In this document: in pieces, positions 1 through 9,553 of the stretch
Position numbering within the stretch: the first letter of the stretch is position 1
Layout of the letters: every line of letters begins with the position of its first letter
The notes under the pieces: generated by a model
Told to the model about the DNA's origin: nothing
Seen by the model: only the letters and a program-made list of their open reading frames with translations
Databases searched by the model: none
Program-made: the position numbers and the translations under genes
Assembly: GCF_963855985.1 (NCBI RefSeq)
Contig: NC_087093.1
Span: 5,649,501-5,713,500, forward strand
Origin: Ostrinia nubilalis
Lineage: Eukaryota; Arthropoda; Insecta; Lepidoptera; Crambidae
Length of the DNA: 64,000 bases
Reading direction: 5' to 3'

Positions 1-638
1 ATACGATAAAATTATCAACTTACCCTCACTATTCCAAACTTCCGTGCGTCTATGACGTCATAAGCGGTCGTGTATTCCCGACTCCGGCGCTGGAGCATGT
101 TAAGAAAACGTTGAATACTCCGCACTGCTAGTGTTGTGCAAGTTTCCAAATCTTTGCGTTTTTCTATTATCGTTTATTTAAAATTTACATCGTATTACAA
201 TTTAAATAATTTGTCTGTTTAATTCATAACGTTGTACTTATCTTTCTGTATTTAAATCTACATAAACTAAAACGAATTTATACATTTTCAACATAATTTA
301 TTTCCATTTCATTAAAATGATGGGAAGATTTTACTACAACACTATGGTCTTTTATTAACGACTGCGGCGCTGAGGTCCTAAAATAATATTGCTTTATGCG
401 ATGTGAAATTATGGTGTTAGTTTTTTTAAATATGTCGCGTTTAATAGGTGCAATGAAGTCCGAATTCATGAATTATAACAATGTGTTCAAAGTATTGGAT
501 TTTTTATTATTATCTTTCTCATGGATCATCTCATTCCCTTAGAATAGAGCGGCAAAAATTCAGTCTGCTATGCCCGACTCCGGCGCTAGTGCCCCCAAAT
601 TCTGTTGTCGGTCATACGCGACTGCGGCGGTTAATGGG
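1..638. mobile_element. piggyBac-like non-autonomous element, right end
   Basis: The right terminus is at the TTAA of 639-642. Read inward on the minus strand it begins TTAACCCATTAACCGCCG, which resembles piggyBac-type ends. A 12-bp motif, CGACTSCGGCGS, recurs in one orientation at 79-90, 359-370, 575-586 and 619-630, as expected for subterminal repeats of one half of an element. The left half would lie outside the window. No transposase reading is visible. Family assignment rests on the TTAA and the terminal sequence only. Confidence 0.5.
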
Positions 639-785
639 TTAATATAAAATGTACAGAAACCTAGAATGTTGTACATATAAGTTCATTTTGACCTGACTGC
701 AGACTGCAGAACGCATCCAGGGTGGCATTCTTTAGTTTGAGGGAAGGCATATTTTAGAAGGTAAATAATTAGTTTGTACACTTAC

Positions 786-2202
786 CATGAGTAATGGGTT
801 TATAGGTCATATGTTCTGGTGCATTGGAAGTAGAAGGAAGAGGTTCAAAAGTTGTTTTCGCAGAAATACCAGAATCTGGTATATCCACAGCTCCCAAACA
901 TGTTGAATTTAGTTGTTTGGTTGTAGTTGTAAGGGGAACTGAAAGCAGATAATGAAATGTGAATTGGGTAATAAAATGTCATGTTCTTAACCAACTTTAG
1001 GGTACAATCAGTCTAGTACATGTCTTGCTCACATTAAAAATTACTAGCTTATAAATATTATTAAACTAGCTGACCTGGCTAATTAATGTAGATTGCCTAA
1101 AATTTTTCAAATTGGTCCGGTACTTTTTTTGAAGAATTTGTATTACACAAATTACTAAAGTCCCTCTAACTCAACACACATTCTAAGCTAAATTGTGTTA
1201 CGAGTGGGTTTACTACAATATTCAAGCTGTGGGGTTCTAACCCGCACTTTAGGCTATCTTGGCTTCGAGTTACGGAGCCGATCAAATACAAACAAACAAT
1301 TAAATATTTCCTTTTTATATTATTAGTATAATTTTAGATAAACATACCTCGTTCAACTGGATTTGACTTCTTTGGAATGCAATATGAATGATCATAAAGA
1401 ACTGTAACAAAGTATAGATATAATTAATAATTGAAATTATATATTATTTATTGATAAGCATACAACACATGTTTGTGGTTACAAAGAAAGAACCTTGTTA
1501 AATTGCATTCGGTTGGTTTGTTTTGGAAACCAAAGAAAATTAATTAAGACATCTAAATAATTCAGAAAAATTGATAGATAGTAAATTAAATTTAAAAAAA
1601 ATAATTGAAGTCATCATCATACCTGTCTTGAGGTTTTCTTTATTGGAGTCTTTTACATGAAGAGGAAACTCTGTCAAAACTTCATCTGGCAAGATGGGAT
1701 TGCTCAATTCCAGTGTTGGAATAGCTGAGTTCTTCAGCCGAGTTCCTTTGGCATTGAAGGATTCAGGAGTGAAGTGCCCACCACAAACAAACTTCAGTTG
1801 GTGTAACTTTTCAATAGGTACATATGCTAAGTCTTCTATGCCAGCATTTTTAACCCACATTCGACAACTGAAATAAGAAATACCTATTAGAAAAGAACAA
1901 GAATAACAAACTGAAATTTATTCATCAACTAATTTCTTTTAGTATTGTTATGCAATTCATTTACAGAGTACGAAACAAAATACTGAAATTAAAAATTGGT
2001 TATGGTTATTTACTGTATGATTAAAAATATTAATCCCAGCCTTTAAGTTTACACAATCAGTAAAATTATCTTGTAATAAATGAGTGTTATTAGAAACTTA
2101 CCGGTCAGAATCCAGAGGAAACCTACTCAAAAGTAAGGGTGATCCACCACGACTTCGCCTCTTATTACAAATAACGCACTTCTTGTTGTTTCTACTCTCC
2201 AT
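786..2202 (-). CDS. THAP zinc-finger domain protein (partial, 4 exons modelled)
   Basis: Exons (minus strand): 2202-2102, 1867-1623, 1401-1348, 938-786. All junctions have GT/AG and the frame stays open for 184 codons. Residues 1-85 form a THAP domain: MESRNNKKCVIC gives the first Cys pair (C9, C12), then a FPLDSDR segment, RMW, the Cys and His of VCGGHF, and the C-terminal SAIPTL box corresponding to the family's AVPTIF motif. THAP domains are C2CH zinc modules that bind DNA in nuclear regulators and in P-type transposases. The remaining ~100 residues are low-complexity, rich in Ser, Thr and Pro. The start is the first ATG, eight codons before the first Cys. The last exon ends in a GTAAGT donor, so coding continues at lower coordinates, but the next exon was not found; it may lie left of the window. 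Host factor or domesticated transposase cannot be decided. Confidence 0.8.
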
Positions 2203-3424
2203 TATCAGTAGAAGCCTAAAATGAAATAGGTATTAATTAAACAAAGCCTATAATTTCTCTCCAACCAGTGTCAATGCCCTGGTTCATGCATTTACCAGTT
2301 TTGAAAGTACATTTACATTTTCATCACATAGGGTTGTTTATAATGAAAAATAGATTTGTAATAGATCTAATATTTCAAGTAAGTAGATAACATACCCATT
2401 AAACAGAAAAGTAAATAAGAGTTTAAACTTCTGTAGAAGTTGAAACACAGCTTATTTAAAAGAGTCTCTATCTCACAAAAAACATAACACTGAACAGCAA
2501 ACTTTATCACGCCCGATACGGAGGAACTTAATCAACTCAACGTAAACGACAGAAAAGTTTATTTACAGTAATATTGCACCAAATCTGAGAAAATAACTTC
2601 ACACGAATCAATTCGCCGGTTTAAAATGTATTACTTTTCTCTATGGTTTAAAACTCAAACTCAATTGACAGACATTTTTTTTCATTTGTCAAACTAACAA
2701 TACTATCAACATAAGGACACTAACAATTATTTTTAGTATGGTGGTATTGATCCGCGGGTTCCCCTGCTATAGTGAAATCAATCCAAAATGCACTTTATTA
2801 CTTAAGGGGTAAGGTTGTATATCAATTGCTACATATAGAGACTAGTTTTTGTATGAGAAGTGTCTACCCACTGCTCCTAGTCGTAGAATGTGAGGCGGTG
2901 GACCGTGGATGTGTACAAAATTGTATCTAAAAAGTTAAACTATTATGTTTAACTTTTTAGATACAATTCTAGTAAAAAAAACAGGAGAGGGCACCACTGT
3001 GCTACTGTTTACATCGGCTCCGTAGTATTGTTTATTTTAAAATATGTAGTAGTTGCAAAATCGTACAAATGTAAAATATTTCGGCGTGTCAAACATCAAT
3101 GCATCTGTGATATCGTTGGCCTCACGAAAAAACAACAGATACGGACAAAAATAGTGAACATTTATTGTGCTGAAACATTTCAAAAAACTTAACATAACTC
3201 GCTTATGGACTATCAGTGATAAGTGTTATAACATTAGGTTGATACAGTGGTCATTTGCAGTGTCTGAAACGGCGTTTACTTCAAGATCAAAGGGACCTAG
3301 TGATAATATAACCTCTTCACAGCTCTCAGACCTGCAATTAGTTTTTAAAAATAATAAACAACCACCCTCAACTGAGCATTACCAACAGCCCCACAGTATC
3401 AAACATTTCGACACTTCGTACAGA
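2203..3424. other. intergenic region between THAP gene and LINE
   Basis: No gene seen. It should contain the THAP gene 5' UTR and promoter, but no clear TATA or initiator was identified. The 5' limit of the LINE probably lies between about 2970 and 3420 and could not be fixed. Confidence 0.4.
2919..2968. repeat. perfect inverted repeat, 22-bp arms, 6-bp loop
   Basis: Arms 2919-2940 and 2947-2968 (AATTGTATCTAAAAAGTTAA and its complement) flank the loop TATTAT. This may be the end of a small foldback element. No target duplication was identified. Confidence 0.8.
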
Positions 3425-3431
3425 GCAACTT

Positions 3432-3484
3432 TGGTGTAGTGGTAAAAGCAACGGACAGAATCGTGTTTCCCCCGGTTCAATTCC
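3432..3484 (+). promoter_or_regulatory. tRNA-like Pol III A box and B box upstream of LINE ORF1
   Basis: TGGTGTAGTGG at 3432-3442 fits the A-box consensus TRGYNNARNGG, and GGTTCAATTCC at 3474-3484 fits the B-box consensus exactly. Start-to-start spacing is 42 bp, close to that in a tRNA. The block ends about 80 bp before the ORF1 start. It could be a tRNA-derived SINE head abutting the LINE or a promoter module belonging to the LINE 5' UTR. The intervening sequence does not fold into an obvious tRNA, so it is not called a tRNA gene. Confidence 0.6.
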
Positions 3485-3564
3485 AGACGAACTTATTTTT
3501 TTTGTTTCTTTTTTTTTGTGATTTTGTTGATTAGTTTGCTCCTACTTCTGAAACAAAATTCAAA

Positions 3565-4803
3565 ATGGCAACAAGGGGACCCGTAACAAACAAAACTGGG
3601 GAGATGCCCGCCTGCGCAGGTTGCCGCCGCAATATCACAGACAGGCGATACCTGAAATGCTGTAGGTGCGCGCAGTACTGGCACATAGATTGTGTAAATA
3701 TTCCCGAGTGCAGATTCTACAACACTATGACGTCGGAGCACAAGAGCAGGTGGATATGCCCAGAATGCGTCTGTAGCCAGCGGAAGGGGGGTGACAACAC
3801 CGAGACGCCGGTCAAGTCCTCGGAGGTCAGCCATGTAACCACCCGTCGGGCGGCCGCGGCGGCCCGCACGGAGAGTCTGGACGAGACGGGGATGTCTCTG
3901 GATGATGACACCCAGACAGCGGAGGAACAGAGCATCGAGGAGAGGGTACTTCCGGCGACTGGCGGCGTCCAGCCAGCTCTGGTTTCGCTAAACGAGGCCG
4001 TCCGGAGCATGATGAGCGAGCTTCGCCAATTTAGGGAAGAAATGCGGGACGAAGTGAAAACCAGGCGAGCCGAGATCAAGTCTCTCAGGGACGGCTTGCT
4101 GCAGTTGTCGGAGAGGGTGGACAGCTGCAGGACTCACGTCGTCGGCCTGGACGAGCGAATGAAGGCGCTGGAGCTCAAGGCCAACCAGGGCGACGAGGCC
4201 AACGCGGCGCGTCTGGACGCGATCGAGCGACGACTGGAGGCCGCGGAGCGTCCGGGCCCGGCTGGCGAGGGCGCGGCGTCGGTCGCGGAGCTGGAGCGGA
4301 CGGTCGCGGGACTCAGGCTCGAGCTGAACGACCGGGACCAGGAGGCCCTGCTCGCGGACCTCGAGATCGGCCAGCTCCCGGAGCAGAAGGGCGAGAACGT
4401 CCTGCACAGCGTCGCCGTGCTCGCCGCGCGCCTGGGCGTGCCGCTGGAGGAGCGCGACGTGGTGTTCGCGGAGCGCGTGGGCGCGCCGCCGGCCGAGGGC
4501 GCGCGGGCGCGGCGCGTGGTGGTGCGGCTGGCGCGCCGCCAGCTGCGCGACGAGCTGCTGCGGGCCGCGCGCACGCGCCGCGGGGTGCCGGAGGGGAGCG
4601 GCCGGGTGTTCGTGAACGAGCGCCTGACGCGCCCCAACCGCCAGCTGTTCCACCGGGCGCGCGAGGAGTGCCGCGCCCGCCAGTGGAGGTACTGCTGGAC
4701 GAGGCGGGGGCGTGTCTTCGTCCGCAGGAGTGATGGCGCGCAGGTTTTCCAGTTGCGCACGCCCGACGATCTCGTGAGAGTGTTAGGAGCTCCGCCCATA
4801 TGA
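3565..4803 (+). CDS. LINE ORF1 protein: PHD-like zinc finger, coiled coil, C-terminal FP/RRM-like domain
   Basis: A 412-residue RNA-binding or particle protein expected to package LINE RNA. The N-terminus (residues ~15-72) has Cys/His pairs spaced as in a PHD finger: CAGC, CCRC, HIDC, CPEC. Residues ~75-135 are acidic and Ser/Thr-rich. Residues ~145-270 have the heptad pattern and charge of a coiled coil. The last ~130 residues (from VAVLAARLGVPLEERDVVF to the end) resemble the baculovirus FP-like/L1 ORF1 trimer-RRM region. GC content rises sharply from about 4200 to 4700 compared with the AT-rich surroundings, which also opens long antisense frames. The ATG at 3565 is the first in frame. A 390-bp AT-rich gap separates this stop from the stop-free region of ORF2. 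Confidence 0.8.
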   Translation: MATRGPVTNKTGEMPACAGCRRNITDRRYLKCCRCAQYWHIDCVNIPECRFYNTMTSEHKSRWICPECVCSQRKGGDNTETPVKSSEVSHVTTRRAAAAARTESLDETGMSLDDDTQTAEEQSIEERVLPATGGVQPALVSLNEAVRSMMSELRQFREEMRDEVKTRRAEIKSLRDGLLQLSERVDSCRTHVVGLDERMKALELKANQGDEANAARLDAIERRLEAAERPGPAGEGAASVAELERTVAGLRLELNDRDQEALLADLEIGQLPEQKGENVLHSVAVLAARLGVPLEERDVVFAERVGAPPAEGARARRVVVRLARRQLRDELLRAARTRRGVPEGSGRVFVNERLTRPNRQLFHRAREECRARQWRYCWTRRGRVFVRRSDGAQVFQLRTPDDLVRVLGAPPI

Positions 4804-5279
4804 CTCTTTGGATCCTGGAATTGTAATATCGAAATGTTATATAATAGTTTCATGTTCCTTATCGGGTTTGATCTGTGTATGCCTTCTTTTTATTTAGTTT
4901 TACTCACCTATATAATATTATGCAGACCTTGTAAATGTCTGAAACTGCCCTTTTTTAGTTTATGTTATTGTTGTGGATTGTTGAAGTCCTCATTGAATAA
5001 AACTCATATTGTATGCTTTGACTGGTCACTTTGTGTCAATATATTTATAGAAATTGATATGTGCACACAGAATTACAATAATAGTATGATGATAATGATG
5101 ATACACATAATATTGATTGTTACCTTTGAAAAACGTGATATTAACATAATTAATACTACAAATAATATTGTAATACAATGGTGTTTATATAATTCAACAC
5201 TAATACAGGCCTTGGGTTAAACAATCTTAGAATAGGTCTATTCAATGCGGGCTCACTGTGCACGGGGCATGACGAGTTT

Positions 5280-8141
5280 ATGGTGGCGATGGAGGAACTG
5301 AACCCAGACGTGATGGCCATAAATGAGACGTGGCTCAGGGTGGGGGAAGAAGATAGGGCACCTAAAGTGTCAGGTTATCGGCTCAAACATACTCCAAGAC
5401 CTGTTCAAGTGAGAGGGGGCCGCGGGGGTGGTGTTGGGTTTTATGTGCGCAAGAGCTTATACATAAGAGCATGTCCTCATCCTGGCACCCCGACTACTGT
5501 TGAACAGATGTGGATCTCTCTACATCTAAATAATAAAAAGATAATTGTTGGTACAGCCTACAGACCTCCATGGCAGGACGTTAGTGTATTCCTGGACGCC
5601 ATAGCTGAATCGATTGCCTCCTGTGCAGAATGTGACGGATTGGTGCTTCTCGGCGACTTTAATATCAACTTACTAGACAAGAGTAACAATAAGTGCAGAG
5701 AGCTAATGCAATGCATTGACAGCCTTAATCTGCAGCAGGTGATATCGGAGCCGACACACTACACAGATCACAGCAGTACTCTCATTGACATTATATGCAC
5801 TGATATGGGGGCTGTTCAGGTCACCGTAAAGCACTCACCGGTTCTGGGTGGCCATGCCATGCTCATGGTTGAATTTAAGGTCCGGAAGGAGAAAGTTCGG
5901 CCACGCTGGGTTACTTATAGACCATTAAAAAATATTATACCAGAACAACTTGAAGCTGATCTCAGTGCAATAGATTGGTCCAAACTCGAGGGAGTTGTGG
6001 ATGTGAATTCTAGGGTTGAGAGTCTGGGACGGTGTATTCTAGGGTTGATGGATCTGCATGCCCCGATCAAGACACGTAGATTTAAACATCCTCCTCACCC
6101 CTGGATAACAGATACCATCAGGGAAATGATAAATGTCAGGGACGACTATCACAAACAGTATAAGAAGAATGCAACCACTGCTCTTAGAGATAGTTACAAA
6201 ATGATGAAAAAGATGGTGGTTGACGCAATTGAGAGGGAAAAAACCTGCTTCTTCAAAAACCACATCAATAGTAACTCAAAAAATCCTAAGCAACTTTGGA
6301 AAAATCTGAAAAGTACGGTGTTACCGAACAAGAAAGGCGCTTGTGAGCTTCCTCCAATGTTTAACAACCCTAATTCAATTAATCATCATTTTCTCAACGT
6401 GCCAGGGGGAAACAATGTGACGATCTCTCAATTAACCTATTACGAATATCACAGACATAGGAATCTTACATCATTCTCACTTCATACTGTTAGCTCAGAC
6501 GTTGTCTTAAGAACTATCACAGCGCTCAAATCGAATGCTCAGGGAAGTGACGGCATCACACTGGATATGCTGATGCTCACATTGCCACACTCACTCAAAG
6601 CACTCACCGACATAGTGAATGGTTCTATACTGCAAGGGATCTTTCCAGACTGTTGGAAGGTGGCAGTCGTAAGGCCACTACCAAAAACTGGTCATCCTGC
6701 TTCAGTTCAGGACTTGAGGCCTATCAGCATCCTACCATGTTTGTCCAAAATCCTCGAGCGTATAGTTTGTGATCAATTAACTAAATACCTTGAGGAGCAG
6801 GGGCTGCTCCCGCGCCGTCAATCGGGATTCCGCAAGGGTTTTGGGACGGCTACTGCTCTCTCGGATGTGATTGATGACCTTCTGGCTGCTCAGGATGGGG
6901 GGTTGGTTTCGACGCTGGTGCTGCTGGACTTCTCGCGCGCCTTCGACTCCATTAATATTCCTCTGCTTCTCTCCAAGTTGCGTTATTATGGTCTTGATGA
7001 CTCCTCCATACGATGGTTTCATAGCTATCTCTCTCTGAGACAGCAGTACGTGGAGCTGAAAGGGGTGGATGGGTCGGCATTATTGTCAGAACAAAAATCA
7101 GTAACTCGCGGAGTTCCTCAGGGATCCATATTGGGTCCAATACTGTACATTTTGTACAGTGCTGACATAATCAACTGTATCAAGGACTGTCAATACCACC
7201 TATATGCCGATGATCTACAATTATATACATCATTCCCTCCATCTGATCATGAAAATGCAATAGTGAAGATCAACAACCAACTAGGCAGAATTTTTGACTG
7301 GTGTACTGCCAATTGCCTAGTTCTCAACCCAAGAAAATCAAAGTTCATGCTAACCGGAACACGTAGAGGCTTGGAAACTCTTAAAAGCATACAACTCAAC
7401 GTTGAAATAAATGGAGAACCTTTAGAAAGAGTGGCTGAGGCGAGAAACCTGGGAATGGTCATTGATGGAAACCTCAAGTTCGAAAGCCATATACTCGAGT
7501 GCACTAAGAACTGCTTTTACCGCTTAAAGATTCTATACAACTTGAGGCCCTACTTAAGCGAAAGCCTTAGAATATCTTTATGTGAATCACTTGTATTAAG
7601 CAAACTTAACTACTGTGATACAGTGTATGGCCCGTGCTTGCTGGGTAGATCGTCACGTCTCATTCAAAGGGTACAAAACGCATGCGCCCGTTTTTGTTTC
7701 ACTGTGCCTCCGAGATCACACATCACGCCATTCCTGAACTCATCAAACATGTTAAAGATGGCTGCTCGGCGAAGATTGCACCTGGCCACCATGTTGTTTG
7801 GCATACTGGACAGTGCGAGGCCTAAGTATCTGTTCAGCAAACTGGAATGGGCCCAAGCTCAGAGTAGATATCCAAAGAGGCTATGCACTCACATATTTGC
7901 TACACCCAAACATCGCACAGCAGCTTTTCGCGGATCATTCAGATTTGCGGCGTCCCGGTGCTGGAACGACCTGCCTCCTCCTCTGCGCGCCCTGAAAACA
8001 AAATTCACTTTTAAACATCATCTGAGAAAATATTTAATGGAATTGCAAAAGATTGACAATGATGTGTTACTTACCAACGGGTCATGCGCGGCAAGCGTAG
8101 GAGACCTATCAGGGCGTCCTGGCGCCGGTAAGCCGCAGTAA
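5280..8141 (+). CDS. LINE ORF2: AP-type endonuclease plus reverse transcriptase
   Basis: A 953-residue polyprotein for target-primed reverse transcription. Endonuclease (residues 1 to ~210): the NETW acidic motif, GGGVGFYVR, TAYRPP, LLGDFNINLLD and the HAML histidine region. Reverse transcriptase (~430-730): LRPISILPCLSKILERIV, QSGFRKGFGTATAL, VLLDFSRAFDS, GVPQGSILGPILYILY and the catalytic YADD. The C-terminal ~200 residues are a CR1-type thumb/tail. No RNase H is present. The frame is open from 5193, and LRIGLFNAGSL, the usual first strand of the endonuclease fold, is encoded upstream of the first ATG (5226-5258). Translation may therefore begin at a non-AUG codon or by reinitiation after ORF1. 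No disabling lesion is seen, so the copy may be young or active. Confidence 0.85.
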   Translation: MVAMEELNPDVMAINETWLRVGEEDRAPKVSGYRLKHTPRPVQVRGGRGGGVGFYVRKSLYIRACPHPGTPTTVEQMWISLHLNNKKIIVGTAYRPPWQDVSVFLDAIAESIASCAECDGLVLLGDFNINLLDKSNNKCRELMQCIDSLNLQQVISEPTHYTDHSSTLIDIICTDMGAVQVTVKHSPVLGGHAMLMVEFKVRKEKVRPRWVTYRPLKNIIPEQLEADLSAIDWSKLEGVVDVNSRVESLGRCILGLMDLHAPIKTRRFKHPPHPWITDTIREMINVRDDYHKQYKKNATTALRDSYKMMKKMVVDAIEREKTCFFKNHINSNSKNPKQLWKNLKSTVLPNKKGACELPPMFNNPNSINHHFLNVPGGNNVTISQLTYYEYHRHRNLTSFSLHTVSSDVVLRTITALKSNAQGSDGITLDMLMLTLPHSLKALTDIVNGSILQGIFPDCWKVAVVRPLPKTGHPASVQDLRPISILPCLSKILERIVCDQLTKYLEEQGLLPRRQSGFRKGFGTATALSDVIDDLLAAQDGGLVSTLVLLDFSRAFDSINIPLLLSKLRYYGLDDSSIRWFHSYLSLRQQYVELKGVDGSALLSEQKSVTRGVPQGSILGPILYILYSADIINCIKDCQYHLYADDLQLYTSFPPSDHENAIVKINNQLGRIFDWCTANCLVLNPRKSKFMLTGTRRGLETLKSIQLNVEINGEPLERVAEARNLGMVIDGNLKFESHILECTKNCFYRLKILYNLRPYLSESLRISLCESLVLSKLNYCDTVYGPCLLGRSSRLIQRVQNACARFCFTVPPRSHITPFLNSSNMLKMAARRRLHLATMLFGILDSARPKYLFSKLEWAQAQSRYPKRLCTHIFATPKHRTAAFRGSFRFAASRCWNDLPPPLRALKTKFTFKHHLRKYLMELQKIDNDVLLTNGSCAASVGDLSGRPGAGKPQ

Positions 8142-8599
8142 AATGATGGACAGAGGCCGTGATCATGATCATAGAGCGCTGGGTTCTTCCGAGGTTGCAC
8201 CATTCCCATTCCTATTCCCCATTTTCATTCTCGGGGCCCTCCCTGCGCATGAGTGCATCCTATGGGGGAAAGTTAATTAGTATTATTTTTATTAAATTCG
8301 ATGTAACAAACTAAACTTTATGTAAATGGTTAGCTTTCTCACCAAGTTACTTCGCACTTCATGCCAAAAAACCAAGGCAATGGGTGGAAATCAAAACGCC
8401 GGGCACTCCGTTTTAGCGTCGTCTTGGGCCTGCTTTATTTTATTTATTCTGTTCTCTGGCTTGACCTTTGTAGTGTGTAGCTATAAAACACTTTCTTCAA
8501 GATCAAAATCAGGAATCAAAGTGGTGAAGTCCAATTCCAAGTGTGAAATCACGTTTTTGTTGCGTGGCAGCATGTGGTTTTGCATGTGGTCTTCAATAA

Positions 8600-8697
8600 A
8601 TCTTCAACCATTTTCTTTTATTATTATTTTTTTTTTCTCTGTTTTTTTTTTTTTTTTTTTTTCCCGTTTTTTTTTTTTTTTTTTTTTTTTTTTTATT
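8600..8697. repeat. poly-T tracts within LINE 3' UTR
   Basis: Two long T runs separated by a short CCCG break. They may mark the reverse poly-A tail of a minus-strand insertion in the 3' UTR, but no matching element head was recognised. Confidence 0.6.
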
Positions 8698-9553
8698 ATG
8701 GCTATGCTATGCCTCTTGCCAGTGTCGAGTTAAAAACGGGGAAACGGGAATTAAAAGGAAAAATGCCTACTTTCGGAATTTGGAAAGGAATTAATGATCA
8801 GGAAAATGAGGAATATACAGGAGATATTTATATAATATACATACGTTTATACAAAAATCAAAGCTTTATATTATTTACAGTTATAAACTTGGCTATACAA
8901 TTATATACAACAGGATCTTTATGGAAAAGGAGAGACATTATAGAAGACGGGAAAGGAATGTGTAAGGAAGAGAGTTCCCGAAGGAAAGCAGAGCGGTCAA
9001 AACTAGGACAGGAGAAGAAATTCACGCCTTTGAGTTTTGTGGCATTCGCAAGGGAAGTGAAATAGCTTAAGGGTATTTAAATGGTATAATTTATTAAATA
9101 TTTTTATAAATGTTTTTAAGTTTGAAATAATTTATTTTATGTTTGTCTGGTCGATCTGTGAATTGTGATTGCGTGATTTTTTGTTTTTGTCCTTGCATTG
9201 GTGCACACTGGGTTGGCCATAACCATGGCCATGACATTTATCCTGTGGGTCTGGACAAGGTGCACATTATATTTGCAAGTCAGTCCAAAAGCGATCGCTA
9301 AGCCTTTTTTTCTATGGATTTTTTGACAAATTCGATTTTTGATTCATTTATAAAGGTGCATTTTGTCTAGGGGGGCTGGCGTCATGAGTCGACTCCAGTG
9401 TTGTATTCCTAATTTTTTATTTTTTTATTTTTTGTGTGTATTTTCTCAACATGGCAAAATTTGATAGTGGCGCCCTCTTGTCAATGTCTTGTTTAATGTT
9501 TTGTTTTTTGTATTTAAAATGTTGGTTGGAGAGGCACCCGCTGAAAACCAGCG

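Noticed and set aside
278..469. 63-codon minus-strand frame as the missing last THAP exon
   Set aside because: It lies inside the piggyBac-like end, has no suitable acceptor linked to the donor at 785, and no recognised similarity.
1066..1085. Helitron end ACTAGCTGACC in a THAP intron
   Set aside because: The short match to a reversed Helitron terminus lacks the hairpin; too weak to call.
3425..3490. Functional tRNA gene
   Set aside because: A and B boxes fit, but no acceptor stem or anticodon arm can be formed.
3988..4853. Long antisense open frames opposite LINE ORF1 (221 and 239 codons)
   Set aside because: They arise from the GC-rich coding strand; their translations are Arg/Ser/Ala/Leu-rich without known motifs.
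8574..9065. 163-codon frame after the LINE
   Set aside because: It starts in poly-T (runs of Phe) within the LINE 3' UTR; no motif.
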